40,366 nt of DNA. It comes from an uncultured Selenomonadaceae bacterium (GTDB lineage: Bacteria; Bacillota; Negativicutes; Selenomonadales; Selenomonadaceae). The position numbers and the translations under genes were made by a program. Shown piece by piece: positions 1 through 8,435 of the stretch. How positions within the stretch are numbered: position 1 is the stretch's first letter; each line of letters opens with the position of its first letter. The notes beneath the pieces were generated by a model. That model searched no databases. It saw only the letters and a program-made list of their open reading frames with translations, and had not been told where the DNA came from. The stretch spans positions 1-40,366 of the forward strand of contig CAJOFR010000020.1 in the NCBI GenBank assembly GCA_905234195.1. Reading direction: 5' to 3'.

Positions 1-84
1 AGAATAAAAACTACCGTGGGACACACGGGAATTTACGCTTGTGGAGAGAGTGTAAGACGTAACCTTCGGCGCAGTTCTCTATGA
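1..84 (+). CDS. tnpB: TnpB (IS200/IS605-family) C-terminal fragment, partial at window edge
   Basis: Frame 1 from base 1 is open for 27 codons and stops at TGA 82-84. The peptide contains TVGHTGIYACGESVR, which resembles the ACG-x-x-VR tail commonly found at the C-terminus of TnpB, the RNA-guided nuclease of IS200/IS605 and IS1341-type elements. The catalytic RuvC residues and the zinc ribbon lie outside the window. The stop lies only 39 bp before the predicted element end, as expected when the omegaRNA overlaps the tnpB 3' end. The assignment rests on a short motif plus the adjacent element end, so it is an inference from two weak signals that agree. Confidence 0.6.
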   Translation, partial: RIKTTVGHTGIYACGESVRRNLRRSSL

Positions 85-123
85 AGCAAGAATCCCTCCT
101 GCTTTAGCCGTGGGGAGTGTCAA
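1..123 (+). mobile_element. Right end of an IS200/IS605-type element with omegaRNA-like 3' segment
   Basis: Downstream of the tnpB stop the sequence runs GAATCCCTCCTGCTTTAGC, then CGTGGGGAGTGTCAA (ending at 123). A CCC...GCTTTAGC...GGGG imperfect hairpin followed by a terminal TCAA is the typical shape of an IS605-group right end, where TCAA is a known cleavage site. In such elements the 3' part of the tnpB transcript is the omegaRNA, and the bases after the end act as guide. Here the flanking guide would begin at 124, in the 5' leader of waaA. The left end is outside the window. Confidence 0.6.
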
Positions 124-152
124 CCACCAAATTTTACAGAAGAGGTGCGTTC

Positions 153-2642
153 ATGCAGCTGCTTTATAATCTTGCGGCAATCTTAGTCGTAATAGTAATC
201 ATCCCGATATTTTTGATACGTTCGGTGCGAGAAAAAGGATTCGTCGAGCGAATTAAACAGAGCTTGGGATTTTTTCCGGAAGGAGCATTGGATCCCGTCG
301 CGAAAAAAAATTGCATATGGGTTCACGCGGCGTCCGTCGGTGAAATCGTCGCCACAAGCCCGCTGATAAAAGAATTTCGGCGGGAGTTCCCAAAATCGCC
401 AATACTCGTTTCAGTCGTGACAACTTCCGGCTACGAAATGGCAAACAGAATAATCAAAGACTCTGACAGCATAATTTATTTCCCGCTGGATTTGCCGTTC
501 GTAGCGGCGTCGGTTTTGCGCAGGATACACCCGCGAATTTTTTTGAACGTCGAAACGGAACTGTGGCCGAATTTTTTCATGACGGCAAGGCAAATGCATA
601 TCCCCGTTATGATGGTCAACGGGCGCATCTCTGAAAAAAGTGTCCGCCGCTACAAATACATGTTTTCTATTTTGACGGACATGATTGGCACGGTAAAATT
701 TTTCGCCATGCAGTCGCCGATTGACGCGGATTATATCAAACAGCTGGGCGCGCCTGAAGAACTCGTCACGGTGACGGGCAACACGAAATTTGATCAGACT
801 TACACGGACGTCACGCCGGAGGAGCGCGAAAAAATTTTGTCGGATATGGGCTTGAAGGACGCGGACGGAATTTTGTTGGCGGGCAGCACGCACCGCAACG
901 AAGAAAATTATATTCTGCGCGCGTTTAAAGCAATCCGCGAAACTCATCCGAAAGCGAAACTAGTCATTGCGCCGCGCGAACTCCTCCGCACCAACGAAGT
1001 CATAAATATTTGCAAGCGCACGGGTTTAAAAGTGGGCACGCGCACCGAACTCCAAAAGCGTCCGCCGAACGACGAAGATATTATCATTCTCGACACGATA
1101 GGCGAACTCGGAAAAGTTTACAGCGTCGGAGATGTGATTTATGTCGGCGGCAGTCTCGTCACTCACGGCGGGCATAATATTCTTGAACCGGCAGCTCACG
1201 GCAAGGCGATTATCGTCGGTCATCACATGGAAAATTTCAAGGACACGCACGCGCTTTTCAAAAATCGCAACGCCTGCGTAACTGTCAACAACCCTGAAGA
1301 GCTTGTCGAGGAGACGAAGAAACTTTTTGACGACCCCGCACACCGCAGACAACTTGAGGACGAAACTTTGAAAATCGTCCGCGAAAATCGAGGTGCCTCC
1401 CGAAAATCCGCAATCCTCCTGCGAAAAGTTTTGACTGAATACGAGGCGAAAGAAAATGCCCGCCACCTTCGCACGACGCAGAAAATCGAGAACATGCAGA
1501 CTTATTTTATCGACCTCGTTCACAGCACGGAATCGCACGGCATCTTCATGAAAATTTTTATGGGGCTTTTATATTTCTTCTCGCTGATTTATGAACAGCT
1601 CGTCAACATTAAATTGCTCGGCTACAAGCTGGGGATATCCGGAAAAGAAAAGCTTGACTGCTACGTTATCAGCCTGGGGAATATCACCGTCGGCGGCACC
1701 GGCAAAACTCCTACTGCCCAACGTTTGGCGCGCGATATTCGCGATTTGGGTTATCGAGTCGTGATTTTGAATCGCGGCTACCGCGCAAAGTGGCATGGCG
1801 AAGTTGGGATCGTCTCTGACGGAAAAACTTTGCAGATGGACGCGGCGGAGGCGGGTGACGAAGCGTACATGCTCGCAAAACATTTGCCGAATGTCCCCGT
1901 CTTAATCGGCGCGGAAAGGGCTGTCACCGGTCGTTATGCGATTAAACATTTCGGCGCGGAGGTTGCGATACTCGACGACGGCTATCAGCACTGGCAGTTA
2001 ATTCGCGATATGGATATTCTGCTCGTCGACGCGGTGAATGTTTTTGGCAACGGGCATTTGCTCCCGCGCGGTACTCTTCGTGAATCGATGTCGCATATCA
2101 GTCGCGCAGATGTTTGCTTGATTACGAAGATTGACCAGGCGGCGGCGGGCGCGGGCGAATATATCCGCGAAACTGTCCACAAATACAACAAGGACGCGCA
2201 GATTGTCGAGAGCATTCACCAGCCGCGTTGCTTTATCCCGCTTGCCGATTGGTTCGTGGATTTGTCGCAACCGGGCATTGACGTCGAAGACATTGCCGGC
2301 AAAAAAGTTGTCGCGGTTTCGGCTATCGGCAACCCCGCTTCCTTCGAGAGGACTTTGCGGGATCTCGGCGCGGAAATTATCGAAAGTCTTCGCTACCCCG
2401 ACCACCACGAATACACCATGAAGGAAATGCAGGACGTCCTTCAGCAGGCGGACGCTTTCGGCGCGGAGGCGATTATTATCACTGAAAAGGACGCCGTCAA
2501 AATCCCCGAAGAAGTCGGCAACGCGAATTGGAGCATTCCCATTTTTGTTATTTGTGTCGAAGTTAAATTTCAGGAGGGCGCGCAGGAATTGCAAAACGAA
2601 CTTAAACGCCGTCTTAGCGAACGACTCGGTTTAAGAGATTAG
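153..2642 (+). CDS. waaA-lpxK: Fused Kdo transferase (WaaA/KdtA) - lipid A 4'-kinase (LpxK)
   Basis: One 829-residue protein carries two consecutive Raetz-pathway enzymes. The N-terminal half has a membrane anchor (residues about 3-22) and a GT30 Kdo transferase: HAASVGE at 58-64 with the catalytic Glu64, then NVETELWPN, MQSP, GSTHRNEE and GGSLVTHGGHN. It transfers Kdo from CMP-Kdo to lipid IVA. The C-terminal half (from about residue 460) begins with a second hydrophobic stretch and has the LpxK Walker A GGTGKTPT at 514-521, DDGYQHW and ITEKDAVK. It phosphorylates the 4' position of the lipid A disaccharide. ATG 153 is chosen because GAGGTG lies 5 bp upstream; an in-frame GTG at 117 falls inside the IS end. 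The two enzymes are normally separate genes, and no stop or frameshift separates them here. The native promoter is not visible because the IS end abuts the leader. Confidence 0.95.
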   Translation: MQLLYNLAAILVVIVIIPIFLIRSVREKGFVERIKQSLGFFPEGALDPVAKKNCIWVHAASVGEIVATSPLIKEFRREFPKSPILVSVVTTSGYEMANRIIKDSDSIIYFPLDLPFVAASVLRRIHPRIFLNVETELWPNFFMTARQMHIPVMMVNGRISEKSVRRYKYMFSILTDMIGTVKFFAMQSPIDADYIKQLGAPEELVTVTGNTKFDQTYTDVTPEEREKILSDMGLKDADGILLAGSTHRNEENYILRAFKAIRETHPKAKLVIAPRELLRTNEVINICKRTGLKVGTRTELQKRPPNDEDIIILDTIGELGKVYSVGDVIYVGGSLVTHGGHNILEPAAHGKAIIVGHHMENFKDTHALFKNRNACVTVNNPEELVEETKKLFDDPAHRRQLEDETLKIVRENRGASRKSAILLRKVLTEYEAKENARHLRTTQKIENMQTYFIDLVHSTESHGIFMKIFMGLLYFFSLIYEQLVNIKLLGYKLGISGKEKLDCYVISLGNITVGGTGKTPTAQRLARDIRDLGYRVVILNRGYRAKWHGEVGIVSDGKTLQMDAAEAGDEAYMLAKHLPNVPVLIGAERAVTGRYAIKHFGAEVAILDDGYQHWQLIRDMDILLVDAVNVFGNGHLLPRGTLRESMSHISRADVCLITKIDQAAAGAGEYIRETVHKYNKDAQIVESIHQPRCFIPLADWFVDLSQPGIDVEDIAGKKVVAVSAIGNPASFERTLRDLGAEIIESLRYPDHHEYTMKEMQDVLQQADAFGAEAIIITEKDAVKIPEEVGNANWSIPIFVICVEVKFQEGAQELQNELKRRLSERLGLRD

Positions 2643-2700
2643 TGATTAGTTGATAGGGACTAGTGATTAGAAACTTTTCCCTAACCCCTAATCTCTAAAA
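2643..2700. repeat. GATTAG-rich degenerate inverted repeat
   Basis: The gap holds AGTGATTAG twice, then CCCTAACCCCTAATCTCTA, whose complement is again TAGAGATTAGGGG. The two halves can pair imperfectly. The same vocabulary recurs at 3763-3775, 11141-11168, 14967-15050, 19937-19965, 22156-22185 and 24228-24255. It has no T-tract after it and does not look like a standard terminator. Confidence 0.5.
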
Positions 2701-2711
2701 AAGGAGTGATG

Positions 2712-3746
2712 ATGATGTTAAAAAAATTTGGTACTGTGTTCTTGCTGACAACTGTCATGATTTTTTCCGCCATTGCCGGAGGTTGCGGCGGAGATACCAA
2801 CCAAAAACAAAACGCCGCGAAAAATTCTGCAAACAAACTCGTAATTTATACTTCGATGAAGGAATCTCTTATCGGCGGGATAGTCGAGGGCTTCAAGAAA
2901 CAAAATCCCGGTATCGAGGTCGATTATCAATCGGCGGGCGCGGGAAAAATTATGGCGAAACTCGCCGCCGAACGTCAAAGCGGTCATCTTTTAGCGGATA
3001 TTATTTGGACGAGCGAAGTCCCCGATTTTTACGAGATGAAAAACGACGGCTTGCTTGAAAAATTTCAGCCGGACGTTTTTAACGAGCTCCTGAATCCCTT
3101 CGACGACTATGACGGATCTTTCACGGCGGCGCGTCTCGGCACGCTAGGCATAGTGATAAACACCGACAAGGTTACAAATTTTGCAACGGATTGGCAAAAT
3201 ATCACGACAGATCCCGTTTATAAAAATTCTTTCGGTATCGCTGACCCCGCGCTCTCCGGCACTTCCTTCATGAGCGTCGCGCTCCTTGAAAAACAATTCG
3301 GCTGGGATTATTTCGTGAAGTTGCGCGAAAATGGCGCGATTAAAAGCAAGGGTTCCGGCAGGGTTGTCGACGATACTGCCGACGGAAATTTAAATGCTTG
3401 TCTCGGCGTCGACTACATTACGGCGGCGAAAATCGACAAGGGCGCGCATCTCGTTATGGTTTATCCGAAAGAATTGTTAATGGTTCCCAGCCCCGTCGCG
3501 ATTTTTAAAGACGCTCCGAATAAAGAGGCGGCGAAAAAATTCGTTAACTACCTCCTGACAAAAGAGGCGCAACAAATGGTTGCAAACGCCGGCACCGTTC
3601 CCGTGCGGACAGATGTAAAAATGCCCGACAAATATAATTTGCCGTCACCGGAGCTGACTTTGGCGACCGGTATAAAAATCGACTACAACGAAGTCTTGAA
3701 AAACAAAGAGGAGATTGTTAAAAAATTTTCCGAGCTTTTTAAATGA
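2712..3746 (+). CDS. Periplasmic solute-binding lipoprotein (ABC type, AfuA/FbpA-like)
   Basis: About 344 residues. An N-terminal signal peptide ends in a lipobox-like AGGCGG, predicting a lipid-anchored protein. The mature part starts KLVIYTSMKESL and contains SAGAGKIMAKLAAE and ADIIWTSE, a pattern of the family that binds ferric iron, phosphonates or similar anions (COG1840). Later KEAAKKFVNYLLTKEAQ is typical of the family's C-terminal lobe. Four start codons in a row (GTG ATG ATG ATG, 2706-2717) follow AAGGAG at 2701-2706; 2712 or 2715 gives the best spacing. No permease or ATPase gene is adjacent, so it is an orphan here. The ligand cannot be read from sequence. It could serve a transporter encoded elsewhere or a nearby sensor. 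Confidence 0.85.
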   Translation: MMLKKFGTVFLLTTVMIFSAIAGGCGGDTNQKQNAAKNSANKLVIYTSMKESLIGGIVEGFKKQNPGIEVDYQSAGAGKIMAKLAAERQSGHLLADIIWTSEVPDFYEMKNDGLLEKFQPDVFNELLNPFDDYDGSFTAARLGTLGIVINTDKVTNFATDWQNITTDPVYKNSFGIADPALSGTSFMSVALLEKQFGWDYFVKLRENGAIKSKGSGRVVDDTADGNLNACLGVDYITAAKIDKGAHLVMVYPKELLMVPSPVAIFKDAPNKEAAKKFVNYLLTKEAQQMVANAGTVPVRTDVKMPDKYNLPSPELTLATGIKIDYNEVLKNKEEIVKKFSELFK

Positions 3747-3788
3747 CCTCCTGCAATCAAGCCTAGAGATTAGTGGAAATAAAAAGGA

Positions 3789-3890
3789 GGCCGTCATGGA
3801 TGACGGCCCTGCCCGCATTTGGTCGCGTGATGCGACCTCTGCGGGCGATTTTTTCTTTGTTACTTTCTTTTTTCTAAAAAAAGAAAGTAA
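3789..3890 (-). repeat. Three-hairpin intergenic element, copy 1 (version A2-B-C1)
   Basis: Read on the minus strand the order is hairpin A (3890-3860, TTACTTTC...GAAAGTAA), a 13-nt linker, hairpin B (3846-3811, the invariant 36-nt core GCCCGCA...TGCGGGC with inner GGTCGC/GCGACC) and hairpin C (3808-3789, GGCCGTCAT/ATGACGGCC). It lies between the converging 3' ends of the solute-binding protein and a hybrid kinase. On the plus strand an AAGGAGG happens to precede an ATG inside C, opening a 38-codon frame; this is judged fortuitous. Confidence 0.9.
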
Positions 3891-3931
3891 ATCCAAACTA
3901 TTCGACAGATAAAAATTAAATAACTGAAAAT

Positions 3932-5995
3932 TTATTCGTTCGCGGAAATGTACGCGCTGATCGTGCCAATTAAATTCGCAATGTCGAAAGGTTTTGCAAT
4001 GTGGTCGTTCATTCCGCTTTCAATGCTCATTTTTTTATCTTCGTCGCGCGCGTTTGCACTCAACGCGATTATCGGCAAGTGTTTCGCGTCGTCACGGCTC
4101 AAGGCGCGGATAGCCCGCGTCGCCTCGTAGCCGTTCATTACCGGCATCTGAATATCCATCAAAATCAAATCGTAGTAGCCTTCAGGATTTTTCTTGACAG
4201 CGTCCACAGCGTCGCAGCCGTCGGGTACAGACTCAACCTCAAATCCAAATTCAGTCAAGACGGCTTCAGCAAGCATGCGATTAACTTCAATGTCCTCGAC
4301 GATTAAAATTTTGTGAGCTTCGTCAGATTTTTGAACTTCTGCGGCGGAAATATTCTCCTGCAAATTTTCGGCGTCGTCCGCAAATTTTAGCGGCAAGTCC
4401 ACCGTGAAAGTCGTGCCCTCTCCTTTTTTGCTCTTGACGGAAATGGAGCCGCCCATAATATCCAAAATTCTCTTCGTTATCGAAAGCCCAAGCCCCGTAC
4501 CGAGATAGCCGCTCTTCGTCGAAGTTTCTTCGCGCTCAAAAGCCTCGAACATCTTCGCGATAAATTCTTCGGACATCCCCACGCCGTTATCAATCACCGA
4601 AAATTCGTAGCGCGCATAGCCGGAATCCGAAATTTTTTTCTGCCGCGCGGTGATTGTGACTTTTCCATTTTCGGGCGTGAACTTTACGGCGTTGCTTATC
4701 AAATTTCCCATGACGCGCCGAAAACGAAGAGAATCAACGAAAATATTTTTGTTCGGTAAATTAAAATTTCTCTCCAGCGTAATTTTTTTCTCCGTCGCCT
4801 GCGGAATAAAAATATCAACAATCATATCGAGTTGCTCTTTCAGGTTGCAGACGTCCGATTTAATTTCAATGCGCTCAAAATCCAGACTGCTCATGTCAAG
4901 TAAATCGTCAATCAAGGCAAGCAAGTGGCGATTCGATTCGTCAACCTTGTCGAGATAATTTTTCAGCCGCTCCGGATTTTCCACGTACCTCTGCGCAAGT
5001 TCGGTGAAACCCATAATCGAATTCATCGGCGTCCGCAAATCGTGGGAGATATTAAAAAGAAACGCCGTCTTAATTTCGTTGGTACGTTTCTCGCGCTCAA
5101 GCTCAGTCTCCATTTTCAGCTTGGCAGTCAATTCTTTCTGAACAAGTTTAACCTGCGCGGTAATGTCGCGGTATCCAATGACGATATTATTTTTCAGGAG
5201 GTCGTCTTCAATTTTCACGATAGACATTTCAAGATAAATAATGTCGCCGTTTTCTTTTTGGCAACGATAATTTATGTTGTACGACGATTCATTCTTCAGG
5301 CGTTCGCGAATCCGACTCTCTTTAATCTCCTTGAAATAAAGTTCCCTGTCTTCGGGCATGACATATTTTTCAGCGTACGCCGGAAAAATTTCCAGCCAAT
5401 TGTATTCGCCGTCGCTGTTCGGAGAAAGTGTCTCGATAATCGAACGACAACGCTCCCCGCGCAGACGATACGGACGAATTCCCCCGCTGTCCAAGTTCAA
5501 AAGATAAATCGAATTAAATTCCACAGAAAGAGCCTCAATAATTTTTGCGCGGCGGTAATTTTCTTCGCTGGCAATGCGGTGAGCAGTCACGTCGTAAATG
5601 AAAACGTAAAAAATGTCGCCAAATTTTTTGTTGTGCGCAAATCTCCCGTAATCGTCAACCCAACGAATGCTACCGTCAAGCCGCTTTATGCGATACTCCA
5701 CGTAATCCAAATGCTTTTCGTTTTTGGCAATCTGATTTTTAATCGACAAGTCAACCGCCTCGTAGTCGTCGGGGTGAACCATTCCGCGAAAAGTATTGCC
5801 GGTCAGATTTTTAAATTCGTCAAGAGTTTTGCAACCGAAAATATCCAGCATGACGTCGTTCACGTAAAAAATTTCGCCCTCGTCGTCGGCGCGATAAATA
5901 AAAAATCCTCCAGGCATCTTCGCCGCCAATTCCGTTGCGCTCGGCAACATATCTTCAGTTAAAATTTGTTCGTTCGGGAAATTTTTTTCAAGCAT
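3932..5995 (-). CDS. Soluble hybrid sensor histidine kinase (PAS-PAS-HisKA-HATPase-REC)
   Basis: 687 residues without a membrane segment, so a cytoplasmic sensor. Order: PAS about 20-140 (FFIYRADDEGEIFYVND, then FIYDVTAHR), a second PAS-like domain about 150-285, a short coiled coil, HisKA with phospho-acceptor His318 in NISHDLRTPMN, HATPase with N-box MGNLISNAVKF, G1 DNGVGM and G2 GTGLGLS, and a receiver about 565-687 with Asp614 in LMDIQMPVMNGYEAT. It autophosphorylates on His and passes phosphate to its own receiver; an HPt partner would be needed for further relay and none is nearby. The start is supported by AAAGGAGC seven bases upstream. It follows the other kinase on the same strand with a 23-bp gap, so the two are probably co-transcribed. 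The signal is unknown. Confidence 0.93.
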   Translation of the reverse strand: MLEKNFPNEQILTEDMLPSATELAAKMPGGFFIYRADDEGEIFYVNDVMLDIFGCKTLDEFKNLTGNTFRGMVHPDDYEAVDLSIKNQIAKNEKHLDYVEYRIKRLDGSIRWVDDYGRFAHNKKFGDIFYVFIYDVTAHRIASEENYRRAKIIEALSVEFNSIYLLNLDSGGIRPYRLRGERCRSIIETLSPNSDGEYNWLEIFPAYAEKYVMPEDRELYFKEIKESRIRERLKNESSYNINYRCQKENGDIIYLEMSIVKIEDDLLKNNIVIGYRDITAQVKLVQKELTAKLKMETELEREKRTNEIKTAFLFNISHDLRTPMNSIMGFTELAQRYVENPERLKNYLDKVDESNRHLLALIDDLLDMSSLDFERIEIKSDVCNLKEQLDMIVDIFIPQATEKKITLERNFNLPNKNIFVDSLRFRRVMGNLISNAVKFTPENGKVTITARQKKISDSGYARYEFSVIDNGVGMSEEFIAKMFEAFEREETSTKSGYLGTGLGLSITKRILDIMGGSISVKSKKGEGTTFTVDLPLKFADDAENLQENISAAEVQKSDEAHKILIVEDIEVNRMLAEAVLTEFGFEVESVPDGCDAVDAVKKNPEGYYDLILMDIQMPVMNGYEATRAIRALSRDDAKHLPIIALSANARDEDKKMSIESGMNDHIAKPFDIANLIGTISAYISANE

Positions 5996-6018
5996 CTTTT
6001 TGCTCCTTTGGAGAAAAT

Positions 6019-8280
6019 TTAGTTGGGATTGCCGATAATTTTTTGCAGAGTCTCAATCAGCTGATTAATGTCAATCGGTTTCGCAACGTGCGCATTCATT
6101 CCCGCCCTGCGCGCCGCCTGCACGTCTTCGCTGAAAGCATTCGCCGTCATTGCGATAATCGGAATTTTTGCAAGCCGCGCGTCCGCAAGAGCGCGAATAT
6201 TTTTCGTGGCTTCGTAGCCGTTCATAATAGGCATTTGGATATCCATCAAAACGGCGTCGTATTCCCCAGCCTTCGACGCGGCAACTTTTTCGACCGCCTC
6301 TTTTCCGTCCGCCGCCATATCCACGACAAACCCCACGCTCGACAAAAGCATCGCGGCAATTTCACGATTAACTTCAATGTCGTCAACCAAAAGCAATTTT
6401 TTCCCGCTGAAGTCAATTTCATTTTCCGCAGAATCTTTTTCCTCTTCGTCGTCTTGAATTTCTTCGGCAAGCCGAAATTTCACGTCGATAATAAATTCCG
6501 TGCCCTTGTTCAGCTCGGTGAAAACTTTAATGTCACCTTTCATAAGGTCGACGATACTTTTTGTTATCGCCATGCCCAGCCCCGTGCCCTGAATTTTGCT
6601 GACGGTGGAAGTCCTCTCGCGCTCGAACGCCTCGAAAACTTTTTTCGCAAACTCCTGCGTCATTCCAATCCCCGTATCCTTGACGCGAATTTCATATTCG
6701 CCAAAACCGTTGGAGCCGTCATTTTTTTGTACAAGGGTGACGGAAATTTTCCCGCCTTCCGGAGTAAATTTGTAAGCGTTGCTGATAAGATTTAACAGCA
6801 CACGATTTAACCGGTGTTCGTCGCAAATGACGAACTTGTTTTTTATTTGGGAGTCGTCGACGATAAAATTAATAGTCTTCGTCTGCATTTGCGTGGCGAA
6901 CATATCACGGACGTCGACGAAAATTTGATGGATATTCGCGGGAATTTCTTCGAGCTCCATTTTTCCGTTCTCAATGCGGCTCATCTCAAGGACGTCATTA
7001 ATCAGCGAAAGAAGATGCTGGCTGGAGGCGTCGATTTTTTTCATGAACTCATGTACTCTTTTCGGAACCTCGTCGGGACAATGCGGGCGCGTACAATTTT
7101 CGCAGAGGGTGTAAAGAGATTTCGACAGCTCGACGTAACCGATAATCGCATTCATCGGCGTGCGAATGTCGTGCGAAATATTAAACAGGAACGCGGTTTT
7201 CGCCTTGCTGCTCTGTTCGGCGCGGGTCTTCGCGGTGATAAGTTCCGTCTGCTGATTTTTTAACTCTTCGCGCTGGGAAGCAATGATATCCAATTTTTCT
7301 TGAAGTTGTTTTGTGTGGAGCTTGCCGATTTTTTCATTGCGGTACTGAAAAACCGTGAACACCATTAGCACAAAAACGAACAGCACCGAAAAAATTATCA
7401 GCGCGACAATTTGCGGGCGGCTCTCCAACATTTCGGCGAAAGTCATGTTTTCGTAGCGGTGACTGATCCATTTTTTGTGGAGTTCCTCCAGGCGTCCCTC
7501 CTGTTGCATTTGGATTAGGACGGCGTTCAAATTCACGCGGAGCATCGTGTCTTCGGGGTGGAGCACCATTGAGCCGAAAACGTGGGTGACGGCGTAGCTG
7601 GGGTGGACGTCTTCGATATCAAATTCCTCAATGAAATTGTAACCGACTTGAATGGGGCAAATGGCAAATTCGTATTCGCCCGCCTTGAGTGCTTTGAAAA
7701 TAGTTTCGTAGGAATTTATGTAGCTGATTTCGTCGTCGAGACCGAGCCCGGGTACCTGGTGGAAGGAGGCGACGCGCCGCCCGTACAGATCCGCCACAGA
7801 AGAAATGCTGTTCCTCCCGTAAACGACGTACTGTTTTTCAGTCGTCGGTATCGTCGCGATAATGTCGGGGTTGTTCACGATTAAATCGGACTCCATGTTC
7901 ATGATAACTTGAAACTCGTCTTTTTCAAAAGCTCTGTTCGCCTCCGTCCATTCCATTAATTTTAAATCGAGATTCATTTGAAGGCGGTTGGCAACTTCGT
8001 TAATCAGTTCGACGTCAAGCCCCGCATATTCGCCGTTTTCGTCGACGTAGGAATAAGGTTTATAATCTATATCCGAAACAACGTGCAGAGTTTTTTTGAA
8101 ACGATTCTCCGCTTTTATTTCAACCTTCGGCGGCTCTTTGAACGTGTCAGAAGCATAGAGGTAAAAAAATACAAAAACCCCGGTCAAAATTACCGGCAAA
8201 GATATTAAAACCGAAACAGCGTTACTTTTTTTGCTGAAGAACCTCGTTTTCTCTTCCATCGTCGTCGATCGGTTATCCAT
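6019..8280 (-). CDS. Membrane hybrid histidine kinase with periplasmic SBP_bac_3 sensor
   Basis: 753 residues. A transmembrane segment (about 21-43) precedes a bacterial solute-binding family 3 domain (about 62-275: LHVVSDIDYKPYSYVDENG, GLDVELINEVANRL), the fold used to sense amino acids and similar small ligands. A second membrane helix (about 290-312) and a coiled coil lead to HisKA with His370 in NISHDIRTPMN, then HATPase (NLISNAYKFTPEGG, GTGLGMA) and a receiver with Asp680 in LMDIQMPIMNGYEAT. Between the two HisKA helices there is an insertion holding CENCTRPHC (Cys393, Cys396, Cys401, with His400), a possible metal or redox site. AAAGGAAAGG precedes the ATG. It is divergent from kdsB and is the first gene of a two-kinase unit. 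No separate response regulator lies nearby. Confidence 0.93.
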   Translation of the reverse strand: MDNRSTTMEEKTRFFSKKSNAVSVLISLPVILTGVFVFFYLYASDTFKEPPKVEIKAENRFKKTLHVVSDIDYKPYSYVDENGEYAGLDVELINEVANRLQMNLDLKLMEWTEANRAFEKDEFQVIMNMESDLIVNNPDIIATIPTTEKQYVVYGRNSISSVADLYGRRVASFHQVPGLGLDDEISYINSYETIFKALKAGEYEFAICPIQVGYNFIEEFDIEDVHPSYAVTHVFGSMVLHPEDTMLRVNLNAVLIQMQQEGRLEELHKKWISHRYENMTFAEMLESRPQIVALIIFSVLFVFVLMVFTVFQYRNEKIGKLHTKQLQEKLDIIASQREELKNQQTELITAKTRAEQSSKAKTAFLFNISHDIRTPMNAIIGYVELSKSLYTLCENCTRPHCPDEVPKRVHEFMKKIDASSQHLLSLINDVLEMSRIENGKMELEEIPANIHQIFVDVRDMFATQMQTKTINFIVDDSQIKNKFVICDEHRLNRVLLNLISNAYKFTPEGGKISVTLVQKNDGSNGFGEYEIRVKDTGIGMTQEFAKKVFEAFERERTSTVSKIQGTGLGMAITKSIVDLMKGDIKVFTELNKGTEFIIDVKFRLAEEIQDDEEEKDSAENEIDFSGKKLLLVDDIEVNREIAAMLLSSVGFVVDMAADGKEAVEKVAASKAGEYDAVLMDIQMPIMNGYEATKNIRALADARLAKIPIIAMTANAFSEDVQAARRAGMNAHVAKPIDINQLIETLQKIIGNPN

Positions 8281-8313
8281 GTTCGCCTTTCCTTTCTCAA
8301 CTTCGATTTGAAT

Positions 8314-8340
8314 ATTATAGCAGTTTTCTGTAGATTGTGC
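8314..8340 (-). promoter_or_regulatory. Probable promoter of the two-kinase unit
   Basis: On the minus strand a perfect TATAAT lies at 8319-8314, 34-39 bases upstream of the kinase ATG, preceded at about 17 nt by a poor -35 match (CTGCAC). A leader of about 25 nt with AAAGGAAAGG follows. The -10 is convincing. The weak -35 suggests an activator or an alternative factor, but this is inference. Confidence 0.5.
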
Positions 8341-8435
8341 AGAAAAAAATTAAAAGTTTTGTCAGAATAATTGCGACGTTAAAAAAGCTTGAAACATAGC
8401 CCTAAATGAAATATAATCAAATAAAAAAAAGCGAG

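Noticed and set aside
3796-3912. Recurrent short frame [17 protein letters not shown] running antisense through the hairpin elements (also at copies 2, 3 and 5), once with an AAGGAGG ahead
   Set aside because: The frame follows from the conserved B and C hairpin sequence. Its C-terminal parts differ between copies, and copies 4 and 6 lack the start. The nucleotide structure, not a protein, is what is conserved.
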